From contig JAJYJO010000020.1 in NCBI GenBank assembly GCA_021789435.1, positions 1-33,976 of the forward strand: a stretch of DNA of 33,976 nucleotides, given 5' to 3'. Below the pieces are notes generated by a model. That model saw only the letters and a program-made list of their open reading frames with translations. It was not told where the DNA came from and did no database searches. Shown here piece by piece: positions 8,371-14,945 of this stretch. Both the position numbers and the translations under genes were made by a program. Origin of the DNA: Chloroflexota bacterium. Its GTDB lineage: Bacteria; Chloroflexota; Limnocylindria; Limnocylindrales; CSP1-4. Position 1 is the stretch's first letter. Every line of letters starts with the position of its first letter.

Positions 8371-8424
8371 GACCGCGGGTCGCGACCGTCGGGCTTCGAC
8401 CGCGGGTCACGACCGTCGGGCCAG
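8371..8424. repeat. 27-bp tandem repeat, two copies
   Basis: Copy 1 is 8371-8397 and copy 2 is 8398-8424. Both start GACCGCGGGTC and run through GACCGTCGGGC, with one internal substitution and a few changes at the end. Related fragments flank both sides (GGACTGCCGGGCCAG before, GGACTGCCGCGGGG after), so an older longer array may have decayed. Confidence 0.75.
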
Positions 8425-8548
8425 GACTGCCGCGGGGTTGACCTCGCCGAGTGGGACCACCACCAACGGCAGCCCGCCCGGCCCAAAGCTGCGATCAGCA
8501 GCACCGGCCGGCCCCGCCACAGCCAGCGCATACAACCAGCGGACACAG

Positions 8549-8582
8549 CAAGCGGCCCGGGGAGGGGGACCCGGGCCGCTTG
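8549..8582. terminator. Strong 13-bp perfect hairpin, terminator-like
   Basis: CAAGCGGCCCGGG pairs exactly with CCCGGGCCGCTTG around an 8-nt loop. It is 230 bp past the response-regulator stop, so on the plus strand it could terminate that transcript. On the minus strand it would end the possible small RNA starting near 8658. Neither side has a T-run, which is common for hairpins in very GC-rich genomes. Confidence 0.6.
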
Positions 8583-8637
8583 TGCAAGAGGAGGGACGCC
8601 CCGTCACCGGCATCCCCGCGGAGTCTGTAAGAGCTGA

Positions 8638-8658
8638 CATCCGGCCTGCTGCCGGATG
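8638..8658. repeat. 8-bp perfect inverted repeat, 5-nt loop
   Basis: CATCCGGC, loop CTGCT, GCCGGATG. It is short and fully paired, with no T-run on either side. It could be the 5' hairpin of the proposed small RNA or an operator. Confidence 0.7.
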
Positions 8659-8664
8659 CCCACC

Positions 8665-8670
8665 ATCCTA
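8665..8670 (-). promoter_or_regulatory. -10-like TAGGAT, minus strand, start of candidate small RNA
   Basis: It reads TAGGAT on the minus strand, identical to the hexamer before trxB, and sits 6 nt before the first hairpin. There is no protein-coding start just downstream. Confidence 0.3.
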
Positions 8671-8710
8671 GGCGCGCCGCGGTTCCAGCCCGCTCTCCGC
8701 CGGGCCGGAA

Positions 8711-8730
8711 GCGTTACAGCCGCGTTTCAG
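8711..8730. promoter_or_regulatory. 11-bp-spaced direct repeat, Pho-box-like
   Basis: GCGTTACAG and GCGTTTCAG are separated by CC, so the half-sites repeat every 11 bp. On the minus strand they read CTGAAACGC and CTGTAACGC. OmpR/PhoB-family regulators bind such head-to-tail half-sites. It lies 39 bp upstream of the minus-strand TAGGAT, where an activator could act. Chance is possible because the gene it would control is itself only proposed. Confidence 0.35.
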
Positions 8731-8905
8731 GGACCGCCGGCCGCGGTGGCGGGATCGTCCGGGACTTGCCGGCGACGCGAGCGGTGGCGCCCGGGACCCC
8801 CGAGTGGGCGGCAGCCGCGGGTATCGCGGCGGCTCCCGGTTTGCCGCTCGAGCGACCCTCCGGGCGCGGACGTCCGTGCCCCGACCCCGTCCGCACCGGG
8901 ACCGC

Positions 8906-9352
8906 TCAGGCCACGCAGTCGCGGGCCAGGATCTCCAGCGCCGCGGCCGCCAGATCGCGGACCTCCACGTCGAAGCGGGCCGTGGGCCGCGGGTTGTCCG
9001 GCGGGCGCGGGCCGACCCGGACGGTCAGTCGGCCGGGCGGGCGGGGTCGCTCGCTCCAGGCATCGTCGGCCGAGACCAGCCACGACCGCTCCGGCGGAGC
9101 CTGGACCGCATCCCGACCCGCCGCAGCCCACGGCTCCGACGCGTAGTGGATCGCTCCGAGCGCTCCGAGGCCGTCGAGCGCGGCCAGTGGCGCCGGCGCC
9201 AGGATCACCAGGTCGTAGCGCGCCTCGCAGAGACGGACGAGGGCGTCCAGGGCGCCGGGCACGAGGGCCCATCCCGGGCCGTCCAGGGGCCGCGTCGCGG
9301 GCGGTCCCGGCTCCAGGATCGTGCCGATCGGATCGACGTAGACGGTGGTCAC
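8906..9352 (-). CDS. Small degenerate HAD-like protein
   Basis: 148 residues, GTG start at 9352 with GGGGAGG just upstream. The N-terminus, VYVDPIGTIL, resembles HAD motif I (hhhDxDGT). It keeps the nucleophile-position D7 but has I9 where the general acid/base aspartate belongs. LVPGALDALVRLCEARYDLV then resembles the helix before motif II, but the motif II Ser/Thr is missing (LVILAP). SWLVSADDAW may be motif IV. It is probably not a normal phosphatase. No signal or membrane segment. It is transcribed away from the nicotinamidase gene, across 246 bp. The family assignment is my reading of a weak pattern. Confidence 0.65.
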   Translation of the reverse strand: MTTVYVDPIGTILEPGPPATRPLDGPGWALVPGALDALVRLCEARYDLVILAPAPLAALDGLGALGAIHYASEPWAAAGRDAVQAPPERSWLVSADDAWSERPRPPGRLTVRVGPRPPDNPRPTARFDVEVRDLAAAALEILARDCVA

Positions 9353-9396
9353 GCGGCCTCCCCGCGCCGGCGGTGGTCGTGCCGGGCGGAGGTTCC

Positions 9397-9402
9397 ACGC
9401 TA
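9397..9402 (-). promoter_or_regulatory. -10-like TAGCGT for the HAD-like gene
   Basis: It reads TAGCGT on the minus strand, 44 bp before the GTG, leaving a leader of about 38 nt that includes the Shine-Dalgarno GGGGAGG. No -35 is clear. Confidence 0.35.
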
Positions 9403-9573
9403 CGCGCCGCCACGTCGCGAAGCCGTCCCCCGTCCCGGCCTTCCGGCTTACACCTCCATTGCGGGCGGATCGCGGGCACATTGCGGGCGATCGGCCGACG
9501 GCCAGCTGCGGATCGCGGCGCGTGGCCGGGACACGCGGCCGGGGGACGTCCAGCCGGCCCGGACCGGCTGGGG

Positions 9574-9592
9574 TAGAGTGCCCGACAGGAGG
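9574..9592 (+). promoter_or_regulatory. -10-like TAGAGT and Shine-Dalgarno AGGAGG for nicotinamidase
   Basis: TAGAGT (9574-9579) is followed 7 nt later by AGGAGG (9587-9592), which is 6 nt before the ATG at 9599. A start near 9586 would give a leader of only about 13 nt, just long enough to hold the ribosome binding site. Confidence 0.45.
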
Positions 9593-9598
9593 CGCAGG

Positions 9599-10210
9599 AT
9601 GACCGGCCAGACCCTTGATCGCGGCTCCCGGACGGCACTCCTCGTCGTGGACGTCCAGAACGATTTCGCGGACCCGGCGGGCAGCCTGGCCGTGCCCGGC
9701 GGGACGGCCGTGCTGCCCCGGATCAATGCGGCCATCGCCGCCGCGGGCGCCGCCGGCGGCTTCGTCGTCTACACCCAGGACTGGCACCCCGCGCACACGC
9801 CCCACTTCGCCGCCGACGGCGGGATCTGGCCGGTCCACTGCGTCCAGGGCAGCTGGGGGGCAGAGTTCCATCCGGACCTGTCGGTCGTCGGGCCGACCGT
9901 CCGCAAGGGCGCCAACGGCGAGGACGGCTACTCCGGTTTCACGATGCGGGACCCGGCCACGGGAGCGACGGTGGCGACCGAGCTCGACGGGCTGCTCCGC
10001 GGCCGGGCCGTCCGGCGGCTGACCGTCTGCGGCCTGGCCACGGACTACTGCGTCAAGGCGACGGCCCTGGACGCGGTCCGGCTCGGCTACGAGACGGAGG
10101 TCCTGCTCGACGCGATCGCCGCCGTCGACCTGGCCCCCGGTGACGGCAGGCGCGCCCTGGACGAGATGGCCGCGGCCGGGGTGCGCCTCCGGTCGGCCGC
10201 CCCCGCGTGA
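9599..10210 (+). CDS. pncA: Nicotinamidase (PncA-like isochorismatase family)
   Basis: 203 residues. It hydrolyses nicotinamide to nicotinate for NAD salvage in the cytosol. The cysteine-hydrolase triad is D18 (LLVVDVQNDF), K103 (TVRKGANGEDGYSGF) and C151 (GLATDYCVKATALDA). The metal site DWHPAHTPHF and the WPVHCVQGSWGAEFHPDL segment are typical of true nicotinamidases rather than generic isochorismatases. The ATG is fixed by AGGAGG 6 nt upstream. Its TGA overlaps the GTG of the SRPBCC gene by 4 bp, so the two are translationally coupled. Confidence 0.93.
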   Translation: MTGQTLDRGSRTALLVVDVQNDFADPAGSLAVPGGTAVLPRINAAIAAAGAAGGFVVYTQDWHPAHTPHFAADGGIWPVHCVQGSWGAEFHPDLSVVGPTVRKGANGEDGYSGFTMRDPATGATVATELDGLLRGRAVRRLTVCGLATDYCVKATALDAVRLGYETEVLLDAIAAVDLAPGDGRRALDEMAAAGVRLRSAAPA

Positions 10211-10743
10211 AGCGGCGCGACGTCCTCGCCGCGACCGCGTCCGCCGTGGCCCTGCTCCTCCTCGAGCGGCTCGCCGCGGACCACCTGCGGGCCGACGGGA
10301 CGCACCTCGCGACGATCCGCAGCCGGACCCAGGTGGCGGCACCGCGCCGGCGGGTCTGGGACGAGCTGGCCGACCTGGAGGGGCAGACCCGCTGGATGCA
10401 CGACGCGAAGCAGATCCGCCTCCTGGGCGCCGGACCGGCCGGCGTCGGCACCCGGGCGGAGGCCGACGTCCGCATCCTCGGGATCGGCCTCCGCGACCCC
10501 GTTCGCATCACGGCCTGGGAACCGCCGGCCCGGTTCGAGATCGAGCACCTGGGTCGCTTCCGCGGCCGCGGCACTTTCCGACTCGAGGAGACGGCCGCCG
10601 GGACGACCCGGGTGACCTGGGACGAGACGCTTCTCCCCCCGGTGCTGCCGACGGCGGTCGCGCTGCTCCTGCGCCCGATCCTCCGGCGCGTCTTCCGGGC
10701 CGACCTCGAGCGGCTGGCCCGGCTCGCCGAGCGCGCCGGCTAG
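10207..10743 (+). CDS. SRPBCC-family protein with N-terminal hydrophobic segment
   Basis: 178 residues, GTG start overlapping the nicotinamidase stop (GTGA). After a basic start (MKRRDVLAA) comes a hydrophobic stretch to about residue 23, either a short membrane anchor or a signal-like segment. The SRPBCC/polyketide-cyclase fold follows: RTQVAAPRRRVWDELADLEGQ, TRWMHDAKQI, a GVGTRAEADVRI strand, WEPPARFEIEHLG and TRVTWDETLLPP. The fold binds hydrophobic ligands; the ligand here is unknown. The C-terminal region (PTAVALLLRPILRRVF) is the usual amphipathic long helix. Confidence 0.85.
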   Translation: MKRRDVLAATASAVALLLLERLAADHLRADGTHLATIRSRTQVAAPRRRVWDELADLEGQTRWMHDAKQIRLLGAGPAGVGTRAEADVRILGIGLRDPVRITAWEPPARFEIEHLGRFRGRGTFRLEETAAGTTRVTWDETLLPPVLPTAVALLLRPILRRVFRADLERLARLAERAG

Positions 10744-10760
10744 CGGACGAGGGTGCAGGC

Positions 10761-11651
10761 ACGGAGCTCCACCTCGTCGACGCCACCTACGAGCTCTTCC
10801 GGGCCCACTTCGCTCCCCGGCCGGCGATCCGCGGCCGCGACGGACAGGTCCTCACGGCCGTCGCCGGCCTGGCCGGCACCCTGCTCGCCCTGCTCCGCGA
10901 CGAGGGCGCGACGCACGTGGGCTGCGCCACCGACCGCGTGATCCGCTCGTTCCGCAACGACCTCTACCCGGGCTACAAGACGGAGGCCGGCGCGCCGGCC
11001 GAGCTGCTCGCCCAGTTCGCGCTGGCGGAGCGGGCGATCGAGGCGCTGGGGCTGGTCCTCTGGCCGATGGTCGAGCCCGAGGCGGACGACGCGCTCGCCA
11101 CCGCCGCTGCCCGCTGGGCGGACGACCCGCGGATCGAGCGGATCCTGATCTGCAGCCCGGACAAGGACCTCGCCCAGTGCGTCCGCGACGGGCGGGTGGT
11201 CCTGCGCGATCGCCGCCGCGGCCTGACCATCGACGCGGCCGGCGTGGTGGCCAAGTGGGGCGTGCCCCCGGCAGCGATCCCCGACTACCTGGCCCTGGTC
11301 GGCGACGCGGCCGACGGCTACCCCGGCCTGCCGGGCTTCGGCGCCAAAACCGCGGCGACGCTCCTCGCCCGCTACGGCTCCGCGGCCGCCGTCCCTGCCG
11401 ACCCGGGCGCCTGGGACGTCCTGGTACGGCCGGCGCCGAAGCTCGCCGCGACGCTCCGTGAGCACGCCGCGGAGCTCGCCCTCTACCGGACGCTCGCCCG
11501 CCTCCGAACGGACGTGCCGCTCCCCCAGCGCGACCCGGAGGAGCTGGGCTGGCGGGGCGCCCCGCGCGCCGCGTGGGAGGCGTTCTGCGACGAGCTGGGG
11601 CTGCCGCGGCTGCGGACCTGGCCGCATCGCTGGCGGCCCGAGCCGGCCTGA
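10761..11651 (+). CDS. 5'-3' exonuclease / flap endonuclease domain protein, apparent ACG start
   Basis: About 296 residues. It is the stand-alone 5' nuclease that removes flaps or RNA primers. Motifs: ELHLVDATYELFRAHFAP with the first metal-binding Asp, YPGYKTEA, the EPEADDALAT acidic cluster, ICSPDKDLAQCV, and the helix-hairpin-helix GDAADGYPGLPGFGAKTAATLL. Homologs normally begin MxxHLVDGTYELFRAHF. Here the codon at the Met position is ACG (10761-10763). No in-frame ATG, GTG or TTG lies nearby, while GAGGGTG sits 5-12 nt upstream as a ribosome binding site. Either ACG initiates, or a sequence error or mutation removed the ATG. The gene starts 17 bp after the SRPBCC stop. Confidence 0.85.
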   Translation, partial: TELHLVDATYELFRAHFAPRPAIRGRDGQVLTAVAGLAGTLLALLRDEGATHVGCATDRVIRSFRNDLYPGYKTEAGAPAELLAQFALAERAIEALGLVLWPMVEPEADDALATAAARWADDPRIERILICSPDKDLAQCVRDGRVVLRDRRRGLTIDAAGVVAKWGVPPAAIPDYLALVGDAADGYPGLPGFGAKTAATLLARYGSAAAVPADPGAWDVLVRPAPKLAATLREHAAELALYRTLARLRTDVPLPQRDPEELGWRGAPRAAWEAFCDELGLPRLRTWPHRWRPEPA

Positions 11652-11676
11652 TCCGGGGGGCGGCTGGAGCGAAGGG

Positions 11677-12498
11677 TCAGCGCAGGAGTTCGAGGATCGC
11701 GGCGTGGTGCTCCGGCGCCGCGGCCAGCAGGCTCCAGCTCTTGTCCGGCCGGCCCAGGTCGAACCACGGCTCGCCGTCGAGCGTCGTGACCCGGGCTCCG
11801 GCGCGTTCGGCGACCAAGCCGGCGGCGGCCACGTCCCAGGCCGAGATGCCCTGGCCCTGGGCGTACGCGTCGAAGCGGCCGTTCGCGACGTAGGCGAGGG
11901 TCAGCGCGGCCGAGCCCATCGAGCGCGACGCCCTCAGCAGCCGCACCACCTTCCGGCGGCGACGGACCGGTCCGCCGATGGCGATGGTGGCCACCAGGTC
12001 CTCGAACCGCTCCTTGTGAGCCACCTGGATCGGCCGCTCGTCGAGGAGCGCCGGGCCGTCGGCGGACGCCGAGAACGTCTCGCCCCGGACGGGGTCGTGG
12101 ACGATTCCGGCCACGGGCCGGCCGTCGATCGCCAGGCCGATCGAGACGCAGAAGAACGGGATCGCGTTGGCGTAGTTGATGGTTCCGTCGAGGGGGTCCA
12201 CGATCCAGGTCCTGCCGACCCCCGGCCCGAGCGCACCGCTGCCGGCGGTCTCGCCCGATTCCTCGGCCAGGAAGCCGTCCGCCGGGTAGCGCTCCCGGAT
12301 GCCGCGGATGATCAGCTCCTCGCTGAGGTGGTCCGCCTCGGTCACGACGTCGCGCGGCCCTTTCAGATCCACCCGTTCCAGCCGTCCGAGCCGTTCCAGC
12401 TGGAGCCCGCCGGCCCGGATCGCCAGCTCCGCCGCGAGCGCCAGCTCGTCGGCCCATCGCGAGGTCGAGAGCGAGGAGGAGACGACGGTGGGGGTCAC
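11677..12498 (-). CDS. Inositol-monophosphatase family enzyme
   Basis: 273 residues from GTG 12498. It is a Mg-dependent, Li-sensitive phosphatase of the IMPase/CysQ/FBPase superfamily. Motifs: DVVTEADHLSE, GFLAEESGE, WIVDPLDGTINYA (metal site) and AWDVAAAGLVAERAGARVT with the C-terminal metal Asp. The substrate could be inositol-1-phosphate, histidinol phosphate or PAP; the sequence does not decide. The longer frame begins at GTG 12516. I prefer 12498 because TACGAT at 12510-12505 lies inside the longer version and ends 6 nt before the second GTG, giving a leaderless message. It converges on the exonuclease gene with a 25-bp gap. Confidence 0.93.
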   Translation of the reverse strand: MTPTVVSSSLSTSRWADELALAAELAIRAGGLQLERLGRLERVDLKGPRDVVTEADHLSEELIIRGIRERYPADGFLAEESGETAGSGALGPGVGRTWIVDPLDGTINYANAIPFFCVSIGLAIDGRPVAGIVHDPVRGETFSASADGPALLDERPIQVAHKERFEDLVATIAIGGPVRRRRKVVRLLRASRSMGSAALTLAYVANGRFDAYAQGQGISAWDVAAAGLVAERAGARVTTLDGEPWFDLGRPDKSWSLLAAAPEHHAAILELLR

Positions 12499-12504
12499 CG
12501 CCCC

Positions 12505-12510
12505 ATCGTA
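12505..12510 (-). promoter_or_regulatory. -10-like TACGAT for the inositol-monophosphatase gene
   Basis: It reads TACGAT on the minus strand, 6 nt before GTG 12498. The same hexamer precedes the PPOX gene at nearly the same distance. It would place transcription start on the GTG. Confidence 0.45.
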
Positions 12511-12571
12511 GGCCACCGCGCCGGCCCGCGTCGGGGTCGGCGGGCTGGGCGACGGCCGCCGGCTGCCGAAC

Positions 12572-13060
12572 TCAGCGGCAGTCGACCGCCAGCGGGCGGA
12601 CGGCCGCGCCGAGGGAGGTCACCAGGCCCGAGAAGGTGATCGTCCCGCCGGGCGGGACCGGCGGGCTCAGCAGGAAGCCCGCGTCCGGGCCGATGCCGGG
12701 CTCGGTCGGGTCGAAGACGCGACAGGTGCTGTCGCCGGCGCTCGTCCCGTCATTGTGGACGGCGATCGCGACCTGGAGCCCGGCCGGCCGGGCCGTGACA
12801 CCGGTGACGCTCCCGGAGAACGGGCCCACCCCGCCGACGGCGAGGTGCGCGACGAGGGCCAGGGCCGCGACCGAGAGTCCGATCGCGAGCAGGATCGTGC
12901 CGTGCGCCTGGGTCGCCGCCGGCTGCGGGAGGCCGAGCGGGTTGCAGCGTTCGCAGAGGGAATCGCCGGCGGCGACGGGCAGCCCGCAGCGAAGACAGGG
13001 GTGAGGTGGCTCCTCCGGGAGGGTGCGAAGAGGCGCGGCTGGAATCGGCGAGGGACGCAT
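12572..13060 (-). CDS. Zinc-ribbon, single-pass membrane protein with extracellular beta domain
   Basis: 162 residues, ATG start. A short Pro-rich lead is followed by a zinc ribbon with C22-x2-C25 and C36-x2-C39 (CLRCG ... CERCNP). One membrane helix follows at about 55-76 (LLAIGLSVAALALVAHLAVG), then an extracytoplasmic part of about 85 residues rich in beta strands (LQVAIAVHNDGTSAGDSTCR, PPGGTITFSGLV) that resembles FxLYD-like domains. A Cys after the helix and another near the C-terminus (VDCR) could form a disulfide. Such proteins are common and uncharacterised in GC-rich bacteria. It ends 74 bp upstream of the phosphatase start on the same strand. Confidence 0.8.
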   Translation of the reverse strand: MRPSPIPAAPLRTLPEEPPHPCLRCGLPVAAGDSLCERCNPLGLPQPAATQAHGTILLAIGLSVAALALVAHLAVGGVGPFSGSVTGVTARPAGLQVAIAVHNDGTSAGDSTCRVFDPTEPGIGPDAGFLLSPPVPPGGTITFSGLVTSLGAAVRPLAVDCR

Positions 13061-13709
13061 GGCCGAGGGTCACCGAAGGTCGGGCAGCTCAGTGATGGCC
13101 GCGCCATGGTGCCAGAAAGCTCGGCGCCCGGCAGGCACCGCCGCCGGTCCGCCGATCCTGCGCCCGCCAGGCGCGACGGTCGGCGCGGAGTCGCCGGCCC
13201 GGCCGCGATGGTGGATCCGGGGCGCCGGCAGCGTACCAATGAGCCACCCGGACCCGAGACCCCTGGCGCCTCGGCCTTCCTGCCGCCGGGAGGGATCATG
13301 AGGCAACACCGGCGAGGTGTCCGTCGGCCGACGGGTTACCTCTCCGCCGGACCTCCGGCGGGCTGCCGGTTGCAGGGAGAACGTGCGGTTCTTCAAATCG
13401 CGGCGGGAATCCGACGAACGGCTCCTCTGGACGCGCGACAGCCAGTTCGTCGAGGTCCTGGCCAGGGTCCCCGGCCCACCGGCTGCTCGAGCGGGCCGAA
13501 TCCGGCTACTGCCTGATCGGGCCCGACCTGGCCGAGCGGGGGGTCGACTTCGGGCAGGGTACCTGCTCGGCCGCTCGGCGCAGGAGCCACGCCTGCCGCG
13601 GCAGCTTCGGGGGCGCCGGCTGGCCGTGCCCGGCCTGGACGCCCGGCTGGCTGCCGTCGGGGCGCGGCGGGCCGATTCCCGATCAACCTCGCTTGGCCGA
13701 GGGATGGCC
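13061..13709. other. 649-bp interval between zinc-ribbon gene and Rieske fusion gene
   Basis: The left half (13061-13380) shows no convincing gene; several open frames there are compositional shadows. The right half holds the probable frameshifted small gene at 13383-13690. I see no strong promoter hexamer for the zinc-ribbon gene. Confidence 0.5.
13383..13690 (+). pseudogene. Probable frameshifted small gene of unknown function
   Basis: GTG at 13383 follows GGGAGA closely and opens a protein-like frame (MRFFKSRRESDERLLWTRD, then SQFVEVLARV). At about 13470, in a CCCC run, the coding signal moves by one base. Dropping one C joins it to PAHRLLERAESGYCLIGPD and LAERGVDFGQGTC. Near 13555 the GC3-rich signal seems to return to the first frame (LLGRSAQEPRLPRQLRGRRL). 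No clean stop is reached before the Rieske gene on the other strand. Two compensating indels, from decay or from sequence error, would explain this. I recognise no family. Confidence 0.4.
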
Positions 13710-14945
13710 TCAGCCCTGGAGGATCACCTGGCCCGAGGCCTGGTCGACCTTGATCGGCAGGCTCTGGAGCGGGGCGGGAGCGGGCCCGCCGACGACGCTC
13801 GCCTGGTTGGCCGGATCGAAGGCCGCGCCGTGGCAGGGGCAGAGCAGCAGGCCCGAGCCCGGATCGTAGCCGACGGTGCAGCCGGCGTGGGTGCAGACGG
13901 CGTCGAACGCCACGCACTTTCCGCTGGCCAGGCGGACCAGCACGCCCGGGTCGCCGGTCGTCGGGTCCTGGAAGTCCAAGGCGGTCCGCGGCTGGAGCTG
14001 GCCCAGGTTCGCGATCACGTCGGTGGCGGACCCGCCCCCGGCGCCCGGCGCCGCGCTCGGCGGAGTGCTGGCACCCGGCGCGGCGCTCGGCGCCGTGGCC
14101 CCGGTCAGGCCGCCCCCACTCGGGGACGACCCGGTCTGGCCGGTGACGTCGCCGCCCAGGACGCGCCCGAAGGCCCCCGCGACCAGCGTCACGGCGATCG
14201 CTCCCCCGCCGACGATCGCGGCCTGCAGGAAGGCACGCCGCCCCGGCGAGACCGGGACCGCGTCCTCGAGCTGCTCCACCAGGCCGACGGGCAGGATCCG
14301 CCGCCGCCAGCGCTCGTCGGCCCGCTCGACGGCGCCCGGCAGCCACGGACCGAGCGCCCAGCGGCCCGGCCGGCCGACGAAGGCGATGGTCAGGAAGCCG
14401 GCCGCGTAGGGCAGGTCGGGGCCGTAGTAGTACGGCGCGATGGTCCACGAAGAGGTGAGCCAGAACAGGAGCGAGATCGCGGCGCCGCCGGCGGCGGAGA
14501 GCCGGTAGAGCATCCCGAGCAGAATTCCGATCCCCGCCGCGATCTCGCCGACCGCGACCAGCAGGCCGATCGCGACCGGATGGGGGATGGCCACCGCCTC
14601 GATCAGCGGCGCCAGGGGCGAACCGTGGGTGAAGCCCTGGAGCTGCTGGGCGATCGAGCCCGCGCCGGCGGCGCGAAGGAAGGCCGGTGTGAGGAGCTTG
14701 TCCAGGCCGGCGTAGAGGAAGGTGAAGCCGAGGAAGAAGCGGAGCGGCAGGAGCGCATCCAGGATCCGTCCCTCGCCCGGCATCTCCGCGGGGGTGGACG
14801 GCGCGCCCCGTTCGGGCCTTGACGGTCGGCCGGCCGGGGACCCGCCGGCCGGGGACCCGCCGCTCGGGGACCCGCCGCTCGGCACCCGTGCCGCGGAAGG
14901 CACGGGCCCGCGGGCAGGCTGGTGACGGCTGGGCTTGGAACGCAC
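13710..14945 (-). CDS. DoxX-like membrane domain fused to a Tat-anchored Rieske 2Fe-2S domain
   Basis: 411 residues from GTG 14945, chosen because GGAGGAG (14960-14954) lies 8 nt upstream. The order is a Pro/Gly/Ser-rich cytosolic tail with SGGSPAGG-type repeats (about 1-55), then four membrane helices of DoxX/TQO-small type (LLPLRFFLGFTFLYAGLDKL onward, about 60-200). Next is an internal twin-arginine segment, SPGRRAFLQAAIVGGGAIAV, followed by a Ser/Pro/Gly/Ala linker. Last is the Rieske domain with CTHAGC and CPCHG, the usual Cys/His pairs, about 17 residues apart. The iron-sulfur domain should face outside. The function is probably quinone-linked electron transfer; partners are not visible. 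Divergent from the PPOX gene. Confidence 0.9.
   Translation of the reverse strand: MRSKPSRHQPARGPVPSAARVPSGGSPSGGSPAGGSPAGRPSRPERGAPSTPAEMPGEGRILDALLPLRFFLGFTFLYAGLDKLLTPAFLRAAGAGSIAQQLQGFTHGSPLAPLIEAVAIPHPVAIGLLVAVGEIAAGIGILLGMLYRLSAAGGAAISLLFWLTSSWTIAPYYYGPDLPYAAGFLTIAFVGRPGRWALGPWLPGAVERADERWRRRILPVGLVEQLEDAVPVSPGRRAFLQAAIVGGGAIAVTLVAGAFGRVLGGDVTGQTGSSPSGGGLTGATAPSAAPGASTPPSAAPGAGGGSATDVIANLGQLQPRTALDFQDPTTGDPGVLVRLASGKCVAFDAVCTHAGCTVGYDPGSGLLLCPCHGAAFDPANQASVVGGPAPAPLQSLPIKVDQASGQVILQG
14833..14885. repeat. 15-bp tandem repeat inside the Rieske fusion gene
   Basis: About four imperfect copies of a unit like GGGGACCCGCCGGCC or GGGGACCCGCCGCTC encode the Ser-Pro-Gly-Gly tail repeat of the DoxX-Rieske protein. 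The phase is kept, so the repeat changes tail length without breaking the frame. Confidence 0.7.

Larger units (their letters stand above)
8549..8658 (-). ncRNA. Candidate small RNA, about 110 nt, function unknown
   Basis: On the minus strand a -10-like TAGGAT (8670-8665) would start a transcript near 8658. That RNA opens with a perfect 8-bp hairpin (CATCCGGC / GCCGGATG, loop 5 nt), continues through about 55 nt of unpaired-looking sequence and closes with the 13-bp terminator-like hairpin at 8582-8549. An 11-bp-spaced direct repeat lies 39 bp upstream of the -10. All parts are visible in the sequence, but the transcript itself is inference. The hairpins may instead just be two terminators for the plus-strand gene. 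Confidence 0.3.
8319..8905. other. 587-bp gene-free region with repeats, hairpins and a possible small RNA
   Basis: It lies between the response regulator (plus) and the HAD-like gene (minus), which converge on it. It contains a 27-bp tandem repeat at 8371-8424, a 13-bp perfect stem at 8549-8582, an 8-bp perfect stem at 8638-8658, a minus-strand -10-like hexamer at 8670-8665 and an 11-bp direct repeat at 8711-8730. No frame in it looks protein-coding. From 8731 to 8905 I see nothing. Confidence 0.6.

Noticed and set aside
8371-8424. Possible CRISPR-like repeat
   Set aside because: The 27-bp units are directly adjacent with no spacers, and no cas genes are present.
8407-8640. A 77-residue minus-strand frame starting right after the first hairpin
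   Set aside because: The composition is not protein-like past the first 20 residues and it runs through the terminator-like stem and the 27-bp repeats. A tiny leader peptide cannot be excluded.
12499-12516. GTG 12516 as start of the inositol-monophosphatase gene
   Set aside because: The TACGAT -10-like element would then be inside the coding sequence; GTG 12498 fits a leaderless start.
13317-14822. A 501-residue plus-strand frame across the Rieske gene
   Set aside because: Most of it is antisense to the DoxX-Rieske gene. Only its first part, before about 13690, overlaps the separate frameshifted gene candidate.
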